Below, one piece after another: positions 1 to 12,182 of a stretch of 64,000 bases of DNA; position 1 is the stretch's first letter; each line of letters starts with the position of its first letter. The notes beneath the pieces were generated by a model. The model was not told the origin of the DNA, did no database searches, and worked only from the letters and a program-made list of their open reading frames with translations. The stretch lies in assembly GCA_024138015.1 (NCBI GenBank), contig JAMXBB010000006.1, positions 69,191,581 to 69,255,580 on the forward strand. Direction: 5' to 3'. The stretch comes from Lumnitzera littorea. Lineage: Eukaryota; Streptophyta; Magnoliopsida; Myrtales; Combretaceae. The position numbers and the translations under genes were made by a program.

Positions 1-1892
1 TGTATAATCATGAAGTACTTAAGAGAAATAATAAATAAGAAAATGAGAAATAGTAAAAATAATAAAGATAATAATAATGATAATCATAATAAAGTAAAAA
101 TCTCAAAAATAAGAAAATATGCTCAAAATAATGAAAATACCGATTATATGATTTCAATAATTATTAAATAATAAATATGTTACAAAAAAGCGAAAATCAA
201 TATTTTATAATTTTTAAATTTAAATAATAATTTTTGTGATATTTTCGTATCACAATTTACGTTACGAGTTATAACGTCCAAAACGTACCTCGTTACAAGA
301 AAATACGCTCGCAAACGATTAAAATAGATTATAAGTTCATAACGATCCGAGCTAAAATAAAAAAGTTCCAAAATATATAAAGAAAATCTCTTAACTTACA
401 AATATGAGAAAATAGTTACTATTAACCCCATATTAACCCCATTGAGTATAGTAAATCCTATATACATTATACTTAGGTTATATTGGGGGAAACTAGATAA
501 ACTACAATAGACTTTTAGTTAACTAAGGAGTCTGACTTTATAGAATACTTATAAGTGTTATTATATTTTAGGTGTTCAATATCGAGTTCTGGAAACCCCA
601 AAGGTTTGGAGAATGAGCAATAATCTAGGTGAGGGAGTTCTAATGACCTATTACTTACTTGTACGTGTTACTTGTATGATGTTTTGCTGTTTGCTGTTGC
701 TCGTATGTTTGAATGATTGTTCTACTCGTATGCCATTATCTGTGTGATCATTTTTTTTTTAAATTGATAAATATAAATATCTGACCCAAATAACTGGTTC
801 TATTTGTCGCATCTCTATGACCCAGTAAATGTATGGATTGAGAGTACTAGCTTTGCAAAATGTTGAAAAGGGTATTTTTGGAAAAAGTTTTCCTAATCTT
901 AAACGTATTTTGTATGATTTTGATAAGGGCCGCAGTGTCAAAAATGATATTTTATCGTTAAGGCAAAATTAGCATGGGTTCTCCACTTGATAGCAAGAGG
1001 ACTCGCTTTATTGTGCTTGTAAGGCCTTGGTTAATTTTGGCTTGCGAGATGGACTTGCAAGTTATGCCCGAGGGGCCTTGGTTAATTTTGGCTTGCGAGA
1101 TAGACTCGTAAGTTGTGCCCAAGGGGGGCCTTAAAGGGTGGATTGTCCTAGAATGGAATTGATATTTTTTTTCTCGACTAGGGTAATAGTCGAGTGAAGT
1201 CTAGGGGATGAGGCCCTTAGGTAGCCCCATGCGGGTAAGCTGAGGTGCCCTGTACGGGTAAGTACAGGGGATAATCGAAGTGTAGACGACGTAATTCTAC
1301 ACCTTCCATAGTTCCGGACTCCTATGGATGTGTTGCTTGCATTCATTGCACCTGCATTCATTTTGTATATAGATATCTTGCTTACATGTGTGATAATAAT
1401 GTATGATAACTTGCTTGAACGGTGGTGGTGAGGAATGAACTCACTGAGCTGTTATATGCTCACTCTCTCATAGTTTCTTTTGCAGGTTTACTTACATTGG
1501 GATTGGGATAAGTCTCGAGTGCCGAGTGTAAGATGAAGATATGTATCTTAGTCTTAGGAATAGCTGAGTATTCTTTAGATGATACATAAACAACCTTTGT
1601 TGATAATTTAATTTTTCTTATATTTCTTTTGTAATATTGGTATATCCTATCTTATTATTTGGTAGGGGATACCGATTCTCTGCTGTTCTAAGGAGCTATG
1701 GGATATCGGATACCTATAGTTATTTATATTTGTATTTTACAGTAAATTATTTACTTAAAAATCAGTAACCTTAGTGATTAATCATTTAGAGTCTTGCAAT
1801 CTTTGACTTGCAAGGTGATTTTCATATCATGAGTGCACACATGTTATGGAAATTTTAGGTAATCCTAGTAGGCCCCCTGTAGGGTCATGACA
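1..1892 (+). repeat. Right part of a long gypsy LTR (TGTAAACC family, copy I)
   Basis: From about position 480 to 1892 this aligns by eye with 27700-29053 and with the reverse complement of 13621-15600, sharing blocks such as the AATAACTGG, GCTTTGCCAA and CTTGCAAGG neighbourhoods in the same order. The end, a C-rich stretch followed by GGGTCATGACA at 1881-1892, matches the 3' end of the other copies and closes with CA. No PBS follows, so it is a 3' or solo LTR rather than a 5' LTR. Positions 1-480 are AT-rich and show no clear match to the other copies. The start lies outside the window or is too diverged to place. Confidence 0.6.
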
Positions 1893-2577
1893 CTTGAAGT
1901 CTCTCTGACCTTTCAATATATGTTCCCTTGTCTAAGGCCGCCTCCCTTTCCTCACAAGCACATAGTAAGGGACCAATGTGTAGCTTGAAGTCTAGTGAGC
2001 ATCTTTCCCCAGTAGCATTTTTGTCCTCTTCATCTCCTTTCCCCCTCATTAATTGCCTCCTGACATCCATAGTATAGCTAGCATACCCAGTAGCCTTAGA
2101 CATGTCAACATCCTAAGTTTCAGACATGGTTGCTAGCGTTTCATAGTTGACCATCCTGTAGATCCATTATGTTCCCTTACCCCCCTCCCCTCCACCACCC
2201 CTCACACCCCGACACCTGTCCCTTGTAAGCGTAGAATGTGACCAAACCTTGACTTGACATACGTCCTTGGTGGGTAAGCTCCTAGTACTATAAATAGCAC
2301 AAGGAGCCAAAGGTATTGGGGCTTCTTCTCTTGACCCTATGAACTCTCTACACACTCATGAGCACCTACTAAGATCCTCATAGAGCATCTAAACACTTCA
2401 ACACATGCATCGTCATAACTGTCATATCGATCAAAACCTCTACTTGCTAAATAAAGCATTGAAGGGCCTTCGTTGACAAACCCATAGGGGCTTCTTGTAG
2501 GTGATCACGAGCAAGGAACATGGATAGCATCATGAACCATTCGCATCTGTTTGTTCTAGTTGATTTCACAATTAACA
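1893..2577 (+). repeat. 5' LTR (right part) of Tat-lineage element E
   Basis: This stretch holds a TATA box, is closed by AACA at 2574-2577 and is followed directly by a Tat-type PBS and then by gag, the order expected at a 5' LTR. Its left limit cannot be fixed because the preceding LTR copy I abuts it at 1892, either as an insertion into it or as the target of E. No coding potential was recognised. Confidence 0.6.
2289..2296 (+). promoter_or_regulatory. TATA box of element E LTR
   Basis: TATAAATA in the context ACTATAAATAGCAC, about 290 bases before the LTR end. This is the normal spacing for the R-U5 part of a plant LTR. Confidence 0.55.
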
Positions 2578-2595
2578 TTTTGGCTCCTATTCTTA
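2578..2595 (+). other. Primer binding site of element E
   Basis: TTTTGGCTCCTATTC follows the LTR end. Tat elements commonly use a PBS of the type TTTGGCGCCGTCTG; this copy is a changed version of it. The PBS fixes the element as + strand and the LTR end at 2577. Confidence 0.55.
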
Positions 2596-2613
2596 CTAGC
2601 CAATCTACTTGAG

Positions 2614-3711
2614 ATGGGAAGAAGTAAGAATGCTAATCCTCAAACATCGTACCAATTTGATAATGACAAGTCACTACCACCATCGCCACTATGGTGTTGA
2701 CCTACCTTACTAGCTCCAAGCACTTAGGATGATGATTAACCAGGTACTATAAGACAATCAAAGGACACAAGAGTCTAACGCTACCCTTCATGGAGAGGTA
2801 GCCCTATATAAAAAGCGTACCAAGAGGAGGCATGGTCAACTCATCTACATGATCAAGAAGGTGAAATGGAACACCTATTGCAAACTTCGCATGTCCATAT
2901 GAGCAGGTTTACTACGATTGCCATCCCCCTTGAGGAATTGCATGAATGGTTAAATAACACTTGCTACAAGACGTATATGACGGGTGATGGCATGAGTAGA
3001 GTGCTGAAGGAGTTGTCTCTATAATGCTCCCAAAAACCACTTAAGGACATGAATGTCCAAGAGTCGGTCTAACATATATGTCATGCATCTAACATGCATA
3101 AAATGAAGAAGGTAGAATCCTTAGCTCATGTTTCCTGACTAACCACAGCAAAAAGCCTATTTATACCAGTTATACTTGATAAAACACTCCCTAAGGTTCC
3201 AAGCTTTTGCACCTGAATATGTACGATGAATTAGGTGACCCCAATGATCATACCGTATATTTTTGCATAATGATAATCCTCTATAATTTCTTGAATGCCA
3301 TCATATGCAAAGCTTTCACCAGTACACTGGTGAAAGCTGTACTCTTATGGTTCAACACTCTACCCGACAGCTTGATTAGTTGGTTCGATAAGCTGGCCAC
3401 AAAGTTTTAGAAACACTTCCTTAGTTCGAAGGTACTGTATAAGGACTCTTCTACATTATAAAACATTAAATAATGTCCCAACAAGACGTTATGAGCTTAC
3501 TTGGAGTGGTTTAATTGGGTAAAGCTCTAAGTCTTAAAACTAGATGCAAGGTTTGCACTTTAGGCCTTCGTTACTAGAGTTGACCCTGATGGGAAGTTAT
3601 TTAATGCCATCACACACAATCAACTTAAGTTACTCGATGAGTTCATGCGAGTGGTTGAGAAGTACGTAGTTTAGGAAGATGCCATACGAGCAAGGCTAGT
3701 GATAATGATAC
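2614..3711 (+). pseudogene. gag: Gag of Tat-lineage Ty3/gypsy element E, 3'-truncated
   Basis: Retrotransposon gag polyprotein, which would form the virus-like particle in the cytoplasm. It can be read from an ATG at 2614 (MGRSKNANPQTSYQF), a start typical of Tat gag, with several stops and frame changes. The capsid core lies at about 3180-3690: LHLNMYDELGDPNDH, then a tract like CKAFTSTLVKAVLLWFN, then DKLATKFxKHFL, and finally DPDGKLFNAIT and EFMRVVEKYV. The last legible residues are EDAIRAR at about 3670-3690. The reading then stops where the LTR of element F begins at 3712, so the C-terminal zinc-knuckle part and all of pol are missing here and probably lie beyond the right edge of the window. 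Most stops are TAG or TAA where relatives have glutamine. Confidence 0.75.
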
Positions 3712-4633
3712 TGTATATACCATTTTTGCCACCCTTTATTTTTAATTTCTTTTTATTTTTGTAAGCCAAGTTTACAAAAAAAAAAAAAATTTTTAAAATA
3801 CAAAAAAACTTGAAAGTTTGAAACATAAAAAATGTCAAAAGTATTCAAGTCAAGTCAATGAGTTGTTTAAGGTTGGATTAGCTAATAATAAAAAAAATAT
3901 ATGCTATATAATAAATTTGGAGTCTTTGAAAATTGACCTTCATTTGAAAAATATTTTAGAAAGGTCAATAAATGGGCTTTCATTGAATTCAAAATTTGAA
4001 TTATTTTTTTTTTTGGCAAAAGTAGAAAATAAGACTCAAAATTTATTTAAAAAATCCCTTCGCATGTGTTTTTGAATATTTAATTGTCTTGGGGGTATGC
4101 GGATTATTGCTGTAGCTAAATTGGACCAATTTGGTTTCGAGTTTAAAAATCCAAAAGCAATTCAACCCAAGCATGGCATTTCAAATGTAATTAATGTGGA
4201 TAAAATTTTGAGAATTGAGCAACAACTCAATTGGTACGTATAGGGAAACTTAAATGGAAGGTCATTAGTTAAAACCTAACTAGGTACAATTGTGCTTTTT
4301 TTTTTTTTTATGCTATTGTCCATGTCACATATTGCTCATGTGATCCCCTTCTCTAAGCTTTAGACAACAGTAGCGACGAAGAGAGGGAAAGAGAAAAATG
4401 GGCACGTGCAAATCTAGTCAAATCTTGCTTAAACTAATTGTTTTTTTTTTTAATCAATTTTTCTTGTGAATCTATCTTAAATGCATCAAATACTCAATTG
4501 GTTATAAAGATTTACATTGAAAGTTATAAAAATTGAATAAAATCAAAATTGAAAAGTTGGGGTTTATCTCTCTAAAATTCTCTAATTTGATTTGATGTTG
4601 CTAATAAGAGCAGATAACCTTAATCCAATTTTT

Positions 4634-4649
4634 TCTATATATATAATTG
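4634..4649 (+). promoter_or_regulatory. TATA-like element of the F 5' LTR
   Basis: CTATATATATAATTGAA lies in the middle of the LTR. The corresponding place in the F 3' LTR is TTTATATATATACTTGAA near 44570. It is a weak but positionally conserved TATA candidate. Confidence 0.35.
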
Positions 4650-7080
4650 AACATAGGAGAGAAACATATAAGGAGACTTGATCAAGAAATAACCAAAAAC
4701 CAAACCCCCCAACTAGTTTTTCTCTTTAGATTCTATAGCTACTCGCCATTGGCCTACTGCCCATCTCGGAACACCATCATTCATGCTGCTTGCGTGAAAA
4801 CCAACTACCCCACTATGTTCCTTAAGAGAAAGATCCTCTAATAAGATCCTTATCCCTTACCTTGTATCCTTTTTTATTGGGTAAAATTGTCTGAACGCTT
4901 CTTATTTTATTTTTTTTAATAGGTTTAAATCTGACAAGAATAATATTTTACAACTAGCAATTCATTTATTTTCAAACTAATCCATTTATTATCAATTATA
5001 AATGTCTCGTGGATTGCCTACACCCTTCCTCCATTACAAGAACACTATAGCTCAATCTACCAATAGTTACCATTAACCACGATGCATAACCACCACATAA
5101 CGACCACCAAACATTGAAACGCCTCTAACAAAACCCTCATCATAAATTAAAAGTACATGAATTTGTAGTTACCCATTTGTTTTGCCTATTAGAAGTCGAT
5201 GCTTGAAGATGGTTTAACCATGGCGATCCTCTTCTTCTTTTGACTTGTTTGGAGATCCATGTCTAACCTACCCAATCCGCATATGTACTACTGACCTGTG
5301 CTTGATAATGTAAGGTGGGTTTTAGTTCTTCTTTTTATTTTTTTTTTTTTTCTTCTTTCTTCTTTCTTTTATTTGTTTTATTTTTGTTTTAGTAGCTTTA
5401 ATTGTTATAAAATTACCAATACTAACTTGTTTTCTTTTTCATGTAAGTCTCTCTTATTAGTTTAATTTCATGATTTAATTTCTTAATTTTTATTATTTGC
5501 ATATTTCCTATGTTTACCTTTGCTTGCATAGTAGAGTAGAATTTTGCATGGTTAGTGTTATCATTGTGCATTCATTGATGTGAATTCTTTTTGTAGGTAC
5601 TATTATTGGTAGATTAGTGCTCCTTGGTATTGATTGAATTAGTGTCTCTTTATGAAAGTTTGCATCTTATTAAAATTTGCTTCTTTTGCTAAACTGCATC
5701 TTTCATAAAATTGCATCTTTGTATAAAAATTGTATCTTTTTGAGAAAACTGCATCTTTTAGAAAATATTGCATTTTTATAAAAAATTGTCTCTTTAGGGT
5801 ACAATTGCATACTTTTACTAAGATTCACATCTTTGGTTGAAATTTGCACATCTTAGGAGATTTGAAATTTCATGTTTCTTTATTAAATTTTCATTTTTTT
5901 TAACAAATTAGGCCTTTTATTACTTTTTTTAAGGAAAAATTGTTTTCTTTATCATGTAATTGGGTTTTTTTTTTCTAAAAATAAAAATCTTAATTTTTGT
6001 TTAAAATTAGGTTTATTAGGAGTTTTTTCTTTTTTGAAATCATAGCTTGCAATATCAATTCTTATAGGATTTTCAATTATAATTGTATCTTTTGATAATC
6101 ATTGCATATTTTCAATAAAGTTGCATGTTTTCCATGGTTATTGCATGTTTTCCATATTTATCACATCTTTTTCATAAAATGGCATGTTTTGTATAGTTAG
6201 ACGTGTTTTCCATAAAACAACATATTTTCCATAATAATTGCATTTATAAGATTAACATATTTTCATAGACTTTGCATTTTTCATTGAAGATTTACATCTT
6301 TCATGGAAATTTTACATTTTTTTTTAATTGATTAGGTATTTTATGGTTTTTCTAGAAAGTTTTATCATGTATGGTTTTTCTAAAATATTAAAATAAAAAT
6401 ATTTAATTTTTTTTTTTTTTAATTAGGAATTTTAGGGTTTTAAAAATCTGGGAATAAAAATTAGGATTTCTTTCTTAGATTTTTTTTTTTTAAAAATAAA
6501 ACTGGGGAAAAACGTAAACTTGACCTATTTTCAAAAACAAAATCAACTCACACGCTAAAGTTTTTTCAAAATAAAATAGAACTATGTTGGTTTGATTTCG
6601 ACTAGCAAGTATGTAGGTATATCTATGGCAACTGTTACAAAAACAAAATATTTTTTTTTTATAGAAAATTTGTAATAAAAAATTCATAAAAAGATAATTT
6701 TCCTTGCATTCTTTTTAGGCTTTGTTGTTTTCATTTTCTTAGGAAAATAATAAAAATAAAGGCCCATTGATTAGTTTTTCTTTTTTCCTAATTTCTATAT
6801 GATACTTTTATCTTAATAAGTTAGCCTATAAGCTCAGTTTTTTAGTTAAGTTTTTTCTAAAAATTATTTTTTTAGGAAAACTCGTGGACTAGTAACTTGA
6901 TTAGGGTTTTGCACCTAAAAACCTTAATTTTACTTTTTACCAATTTTCCTTAGTTGGTGACTCCAAGTTATTTTTAAAAAATATTTTCAAAAAAAAATAT
7001 TTTTCCTTAATTTAATATTAAGTAATTTATATTAAGCGAGTTGAGCTTAATATAGATTAAATTAAAGAAAACGAAAATAG

Positions 7081-7085
7081 GACTT
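7081..7085 (+). repeat. Left target-site duplication of solo LTR H
   Basis: GACTT here and GACTC at 9301-9305 flank solo LTR H. Four of five bases match and the difference is a transition. Confidence 0.5.
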
Positions 7086-9300
7086 TATAAATACCCTATT
7101 TTTGTTCCCTTATAATTTTAAAGTTTTTAGAATAGCGTAAAGGGTCTTCATTTAGAAAAAGTACAAAAAAAAAATAGAAAATTTAAAAAAGCACAAGAAA
7201 AATATAAAAATAAAAAAATAGTTTTTTTAGATAGTATAAATAGAGTGGGATTTTTTTTAATCTAGCCTTAGTATTTTTTAGGGCTTTAAATAATTAAAAG
7301 AGAAGAGAGATATTAGGCTTAAGTTTAGATTTGAATCTAATCCAGGCCAAACTAATCCATATGTGCAAATTGCACATATGGATAAGAGAAACCAATTGCT
7401 TGTTCGATAAAGCACTTGAACATTAGCATTACATATGGCTTGGAGATCTTAGGTTCAATCCATGGAAGGTGCAAAATGCTTCTTTTACTTTTCTTCTCTC
7501 ACTTGGACACTTGTTTATCTCTCATTGGTACATGTGTCTATCTCATCATCATGCCACGTCATGCCATGTTACTTACCATGTCAGCACCACGTCATGCCAC
7601 ATCATTGCTATGTTACAAGTCACATTGTTACACGCGTTGGACATACTTCGATACACTCTTACGTACAACTTTGTATTTAGCATCATATATTGTCTAAGTT
7701 CACCCAACCTAAACATAAAAGAAAATCATGTTACATTCAATATTTTCTATTCTTAACTTGACCATGATACCTGTAAATAGGGGATTTTATTTTATTACAA
7801 ACCATCAACTCATTACTCACAATCACTTAAATTCATTCACAATGCTACTCTCTTTCTCTATATGGCCACTTCTTCTAGGATTTAGGCAAGCTCGAGGCTT
7901 TCTAAACTAGGATAAGTTATGCTAGAAATTCCCTACACCGAGAGCTTTCCAACTCAACTTAACCGCTCTAGCGCCTAGCTCCAACTCGTACGAACTCCAG
8001 CTTTGTCTTGCTCTGCTTTGGTTTTGTTCTGTGTTTTGTTCTCTATATTTTTTATTTTTTTATTTATTTTTGTAATATTTTACTTTTCTTTTTCTTTTGT
8101 TGTTGTTGTTATGATTGTATTCTATTTACAATTGTTAAAAAAAAAAAAAAAACAGAAGGAAAAAGAAAAAAAAAAAGGGAAAAGGCTTAATTTGTTTGGT
8201 TTACTTATTTTTATGTTTTAGTTAGAAATATACAATAAAAAATAAAAATAAAAAAAAGTAAAAAAAAATAATAATGAAAAACAAAGATGTCCTCTCACTT
8301 AGAAAAATCCTTTTTTTTTTTTCAATAAAATAAATAAACTCTTTAGTATGTTTTTTATGATTCAGACATCTTTTCTATGATTCACATATCTTTGCAATCA
8401 TTTAAGCGTCTTTTCTATAATCAGGCATCTTGCTTATAATTAAGTGTCTTTTTCATGATTTAGGTATTATTTCTATAGTTAAGCATGGTAGCCATGATAA
8501 TTGTGTATTTTATGAAAAGTTGTATTTAGGTATTTTAGGATTTTTTAAAATTTTTTTATCACTTATAAGTTTATTTTTTCAAATAAATAAAAATAAATGG
8601 ACCTTTTTTAAAAATTAGGATATTTTAGAATTTTCCCAAAAAATAAAATCATCAAATTAGGACTCTTTTTCTCTTAGGTGTTTTTCTTAAATAAAATGAA
8701 ATGGCTAAGAGATGTAAACTTGGCCACTTTCCAAATTTAAAATCAACCAACCTACTTAAATTTTTTTAAACAAACTACGGAAGTTTGATTCCGGATAACT
8801 GGTACATAAACACTCATACGCAAATAGGAAGCGATTTAAAATATAGAAAATTTTCTTTTTCCATTTTTTGTAAATATTTGTTCGATTTATCTTTTTTGTA
8901 AATTCAATTTTATTTACTTATTTGCATGTGAATAGATAATTTTTTAAGGGTATATTGAAAAGTAAATATAAATTCAAAAAGTTAAAAATGGTACTCATTA
9001 AGGGTTTAAAAAAGTTAGTCTTTAAACTCAAATCTGTAGTTTTAAAAAACTTTTTTTTTCTTACATTGGTTTTTTACATAGCCCAATGTCTAGATTAAAA
9101 TCAATCTATCCAATTGATTTTAATCTAAACCTTTTTTTTTTTTTACTCCAATTGAGTGGTGACTCCAAGTATTTTTCAAAATATGTTTAAAAACCAACTT
9201 TTTCTTAACTCCTACTCAGGGGTTAGTATTTAATAGGTTAGGGTTTAATACTAATTGGGTTAAAGAAAATAATAAAAATGAGAAAAAATCAGGCTTGACA
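7086..9300 (+). repeat. Solo LTR H of the Tat/Ogre family
   Basis: It starts TATAAATACCCTATTTTTGTT (decayed TGTAGACACCC) and ends GGCTTGACA. It aligns with the solo LTR at 60085-63228 read on the minus strand: the AAGTTTAGATTTGAATCTA block, the CATATGTGCAA block, and GGTGACTCCAAG near the end all recur in order. No internal region follows, and the base after the LTR resumes the sequence of the surrounding F LTR, so it is a solo LTR. The ORF-like A/T-rich tracts inside are low-complexity sequence, not genes. Confidence 0.65.
7355..7383. repeat. 29-base perfect palindrome in LTR H
   Basis: ATCCATATGTGCAA, one A, then its exact reverse complement TTGCACATATGGAT. The sister LTR at 60085-63228 has a decayed version near 62840-62870, so the hairpin is an ancestral LTR feature. 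Confidence 0.8.
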
Positions 9301-9313
9301 GACTCAATAAAGT
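9301..9313 (+). repeat. End of the F 5' LTR after the H insertion
   Basis: GACTCAATAAAGT: the first five bases are the second copy of the H target site. The rest is the terminal few bases of the F LTR, directly before the PBS. Confidence 0.45.
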
Positions 9314-9331
9314 TAGTGACTCCACTAAGGA
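9314..9331 (+). other. Primer binding site of element F
   Basis: TAGTGACTCCACTAAGGA matches the Ogre/Tat PBS type TGGCGACTCYGCTGGGGA. The differences are almost all G-to-A or C-to-T changes. It marks where minus-strand DNA synthesis of F would have been primed. Confidence 0.6.
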
Positions 9332-9818
9332 ACTTAATGTGCTAATTATGTAGAAATTTTAAAAATTAAACTAATGGGCCTTTATTTTTCTTTTATTTAA
9401 CTTGTATATATTGTAATTAGTTGTACTGACTATATTTTAGTAATGTAGGCCTACCAAGAAGAACCTAGCCTAATGGGCCTTATTTTGGGGAACTTGAGGG
9501 GGGTAGAGGGATTGATTTTCAAGTATGTGCTTAGATATGGTTAGACCTGAGCCATCTTAAGAAACTAGCGTGGTTACTATTGTATAACCCTTAGGTGACA
9601 AGGGTCCTTAACCCTACCTAATAGTGATAGGTAAGCCCACTTATACTTCGATGTAGCTCATGAATCATTTCTCTAATAATGTATGAGGCTACAACGCTTT
9701 ACACTCATAGAGCCTACCCTTTTGCATCATTTTAATATAAAAGGGGTTAGTAATTTTTAAATTATAGGAGCTTGAAAAGAATTATTATAACCCGCGGTCA
9801 ATTTAATTTAATTAATAA

Positions 9819-9820
<2 letters not shown>

Positions 9821-9852
<32 letters not shown>
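9821..9852. repeat. (TA)n microsatellite
   Basis: Uninterrupted TA dinucleotide run of 32 bases. Confidence 0.95.
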
Positions 9853-9854
<2 letters not shown>

Positions 9855-10263
9855 TCTCCATGAGCTTTATTTTCAAAAAAAAAAAATTGCAAATTTATAT
9901 ATTTATTTATATATGTAAGAGTGCATGAATATTGATTACGGGTTCGTAATAATTCCATTTCTATAATTTATTAATTGCTGATCTTTATTGCATGGCACGT
10001 GTATATAACAAGTTGTGCAACATAAGATTAAGTATAGAAGACATAAAATTATTAATATTTCCTAGTACTATGATGTACCTATGTTTATAAAAATCTTCAG
10101 TATCAATTTGTATGTTTTCTTTTTGGGGCATATGATTATGGAAAATGGTTATAGTAAAGATTATTATGGAATTATCATTTTTCTAAGGTTTTTCAACAAA
10201 TTTTCAAAAAAAAAAAAGAAGAAAATTAAAAAAAAATTTAATGATAAAAAACCAATTTCATGA

Positions 10264-10268
10264 TGATT
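10264..10268 (+). repeat. Left target-site duplication of element T1
   Basis: TGATT here and CGATT at 29054-29058, four of five identical and differing by a transition. This supports 10269-29053 being one compound insertion into F. Confidence 0.4.
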
Positions 10269-10805
10269 TGTAAACTTCACAAATTTCATGTTTTGGACTT
10301 AGAGTCGAATTTGAAAAACCAATAGATATTCCCTAAGCTCAATTGGACAAAAAAGAAGAAGATAAAACTAATAAAATTTTAAAACGAACTTGGAAACCTT
10401 AGAGATAAAATTCTAAAAAAAAAAAGAAAAACTAATTGCATATAAAGACCTTAAACCCAAGTACACGTGACCACAAATTAGAAATCCAAATAGAATAAAA
10501 ACCTTAAACCCTAAACCTTAGAGTCAAGAAACCCTATATTAAACTTTAAATGGAAGGAACACCTACAAGTTAGCACATTCAACTTGCATTTCGTAAAATC
10601 TCGTAAACTTGATGATAAATGATCAAAGGTATCTTAAAATAATAATGATTAATCAAATAAAGTCAACTAAAAAAATTAATCAATGATGTTAATATTTTAT
10701 CCCTAATGATGTGTTTAAAAACATAAAATTAATATTAGGACTACAAATGTACCTTCGAAACCTTAGTTAAAACCTTGGCACGTGAAAAACTATAAGATGA
10801 CCCCA
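10269..10805 (+). repeat. 5' LTR fragment of element T1 (copy IV)
   Basis: It starts TGTAAACTTCACAAATTTCATG and follows the first 550 bases of the 3' LTR at 24642 closely: TTTTGGACTTAGAGTCGAAT, the AACCCTAAACC-rich tract, GCACATTC, TGATAAATGATCAAAG and GATGACCCC. At about 10805, just after GATGACCCC, the match stops and minus-strand gag D sequence begins. The remaining 3.9 kb of this LTR is missing or displaced. Confidence 0.7.
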
Positions 10806-11998
10806 GTTAATATTTTTAAGTACTTCTTATTTATCAATTATCAACTACCAGTTACATAAACGCTCTAATTTATCAAGTTTAGAGGTCATACCTACCATAC
10901 CCTGGTCATCTCTACCTTTGTTGTGCTAAACAGCATATACCTTACCTTGCTCCCTAGGCCTAGGTTCTTCTCCTCTAAGTCAATTAGTCCTATTACCCTG
11001 TCCTAGTATATTAGCTTAGTTTTGCTGCTGAGTTGGTCCTTCCTATTGTTGTCTTGCACATTGTTGAGCAATATGCCCTTACTAATGGCATCAGTAATAG
11101 TATATACCTCTTGGATTAGGGTTTTCACATTGCTTGGCTAGATGGCTAGTTTCACCACACCTATAACGCTTTGCTTGCAATTTGGGCATTCCTAAGCTTC
11201 ATGCTCATCATCACACTTCCAACATGGTTGTATTTTTAGTATAAGCCTTCTATTTATCCCTATAGACTGAATGGACTTCTTTCCTTTAGCTAGATTACTT
11301 CTATTGCTAGAACCAACATCCAACTTCCTTTTCTTATTCTCAATCTCATCTGCACCTTGTCAAAGATTACAAGCTTGTTTGATCAAATGAGTTTCATTGA
11401 AAATATCAACATATCTCTCCACCTTGATCCTCTTAAGCTCTACTTGGTAATAAAGATAAATCTTGACCTTGAACTGCTTAACTTTAGCAATCTCATTGTT
11501 TTGCGCAGCTTGAGGAGCAAATTTTAATAACCTATTAAATTCCCTCTCATATTCTTCAATTATCTTGCTCTCCTGCCTTAACTTATAGTATTCTTCATAC
11601 ATTTTTTCCCTTACACACTCAGGAAAATGGTGTTCTAGAAAAGCATCTCTAAATGCAGCCCAACCAATAGGCTTCGGTAAATTCCATCTCTTTCCTTTCC
11701 ACCAATTATTTGCACCTCTACCTAATGGAAAAATAGCTATCCCAACTTTCTTATTTTCTTCTACCTCATGAACTTTAAAGACTTTCTCTAATGAATCAAT
11801 CCATTCTTTTGCCACCAAAGGATTAGTATTCTTCTTATCATATGATTTCACTATTCGCTGCACCTGAACCAACTTATCTCCATCTCTACCAATTCTTGCT
11901 AGTGTAGCCTTAAAATGTTATGCCATCTCCACCATATGTTGTGGTTGCTCAGGATTAGGTTGAGGCTATTGTGGTGATTCCTCTCTTTGCTCCTTCAT
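10806..11998 (-). pseudogene. gag: Gag of minus-strand gypsy element D (Tekay/Del-like)
   Basis: Gag polyprotein read leftwards from an ATG at 11998 (MKEQREESPQ). The capsid core is well preserved at 11360-11872: ANNWWKGKRWNLPKP, AAFRDAFLEHHFPECVREK, then EYEREFNRLLKFAPQAA, the standard retrotransposon gag layout of the Tekay/Del type. The nucleic-acid-binding part follows at 11130-11225 as two knuckle-like motifs. The first, CWKCDDEHEA(stop)EC, has one residue too few between Cys and His. The second, RYRCGETSHLAKQC, has its first Cys changed to Arg (TGT to CGT). Further on, VYAV marks the usual gag-protease junction at about 10920. Nothing of protease or RT is present because the element is cut at the T1 LTR (10805). 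Two in-frame stops lie between the ATG and the capsid core. Confidence 0.8.
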
Positions 11999-12171
11999 GT
12001 ACCCAATTCATTGGTAGTCTTTTGGGTCCCCTACGAATTATCTTCTTGAATAAACACTACATAATATTCCATTGACAAATACTACTATCATTTTACTAAA
12101 CTATGACTCTTTATTACTTAACTACCCTACTCATCTCATATGTACTTAAAAGTTATGGTCCCTAACTAATA

Positions 12172-12182
12172 CTCTGATACCA
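12172..12182 (-). other. Primer binding site of element D
   Basis: The minus strand reads TGGTATCAGAG, an exact match to the initiator methionine tRNA PBS core used by many gypsy and copia elements. It lies 174 bases upstream of the gag ATG of D and marks the LTR boundary on its right side. Confidence 0.7.

Larger units (their letters stand above)
3712..7085 (+). repeat. 5' LTR of Ogre-like element F (first part)
   Basis: It starts TGTATATACCATTTTTGCC, a changed form of the TGTAGACACCC start common in Tat/Ogre LTRs. The sequence is colinear with 42793-45555 (the 3' LTR of F), apart from an 856-base insertion there. Shared landmarks are the AATTTCTTTTTATTTTTGT block, a long AAAATATTTTAGAAAG tract, and the run of GCATCTTT-like units at 5640-5860. 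Near its right end is GTTGGTGACTCCAAG (6954-6968), the internal GTGGCGACTCC element of Ogre-type LTRs. At 7085 it is broken by solo LTR H and resumes at 9301. Confidence 0.7.
9332..10268 (+). other. Leader region of element F, no gene seen
   Basis: Non-coding sequence downstream of the PBS. It has an AT microsatellite and several A-runs. No reading frame with recognisable motifs was found. It is interrupted at 10268 by element T1 and appears to continue at 29054. Confidence 0.45.

Noticed and set aside
1885..2355. Minus-strand open frames near the left edge as host exons
   Set aside because: They overlap the TATA box and LTR of element E, are compositionally biased and have no recognisable domain or splice context.
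8003..8221. Hydrophobic, F/V/K-rich open frames that look like a membrane protein
   Set aside because: Produced by T-rich and A-rich low-complexity runs within solo LTR H.
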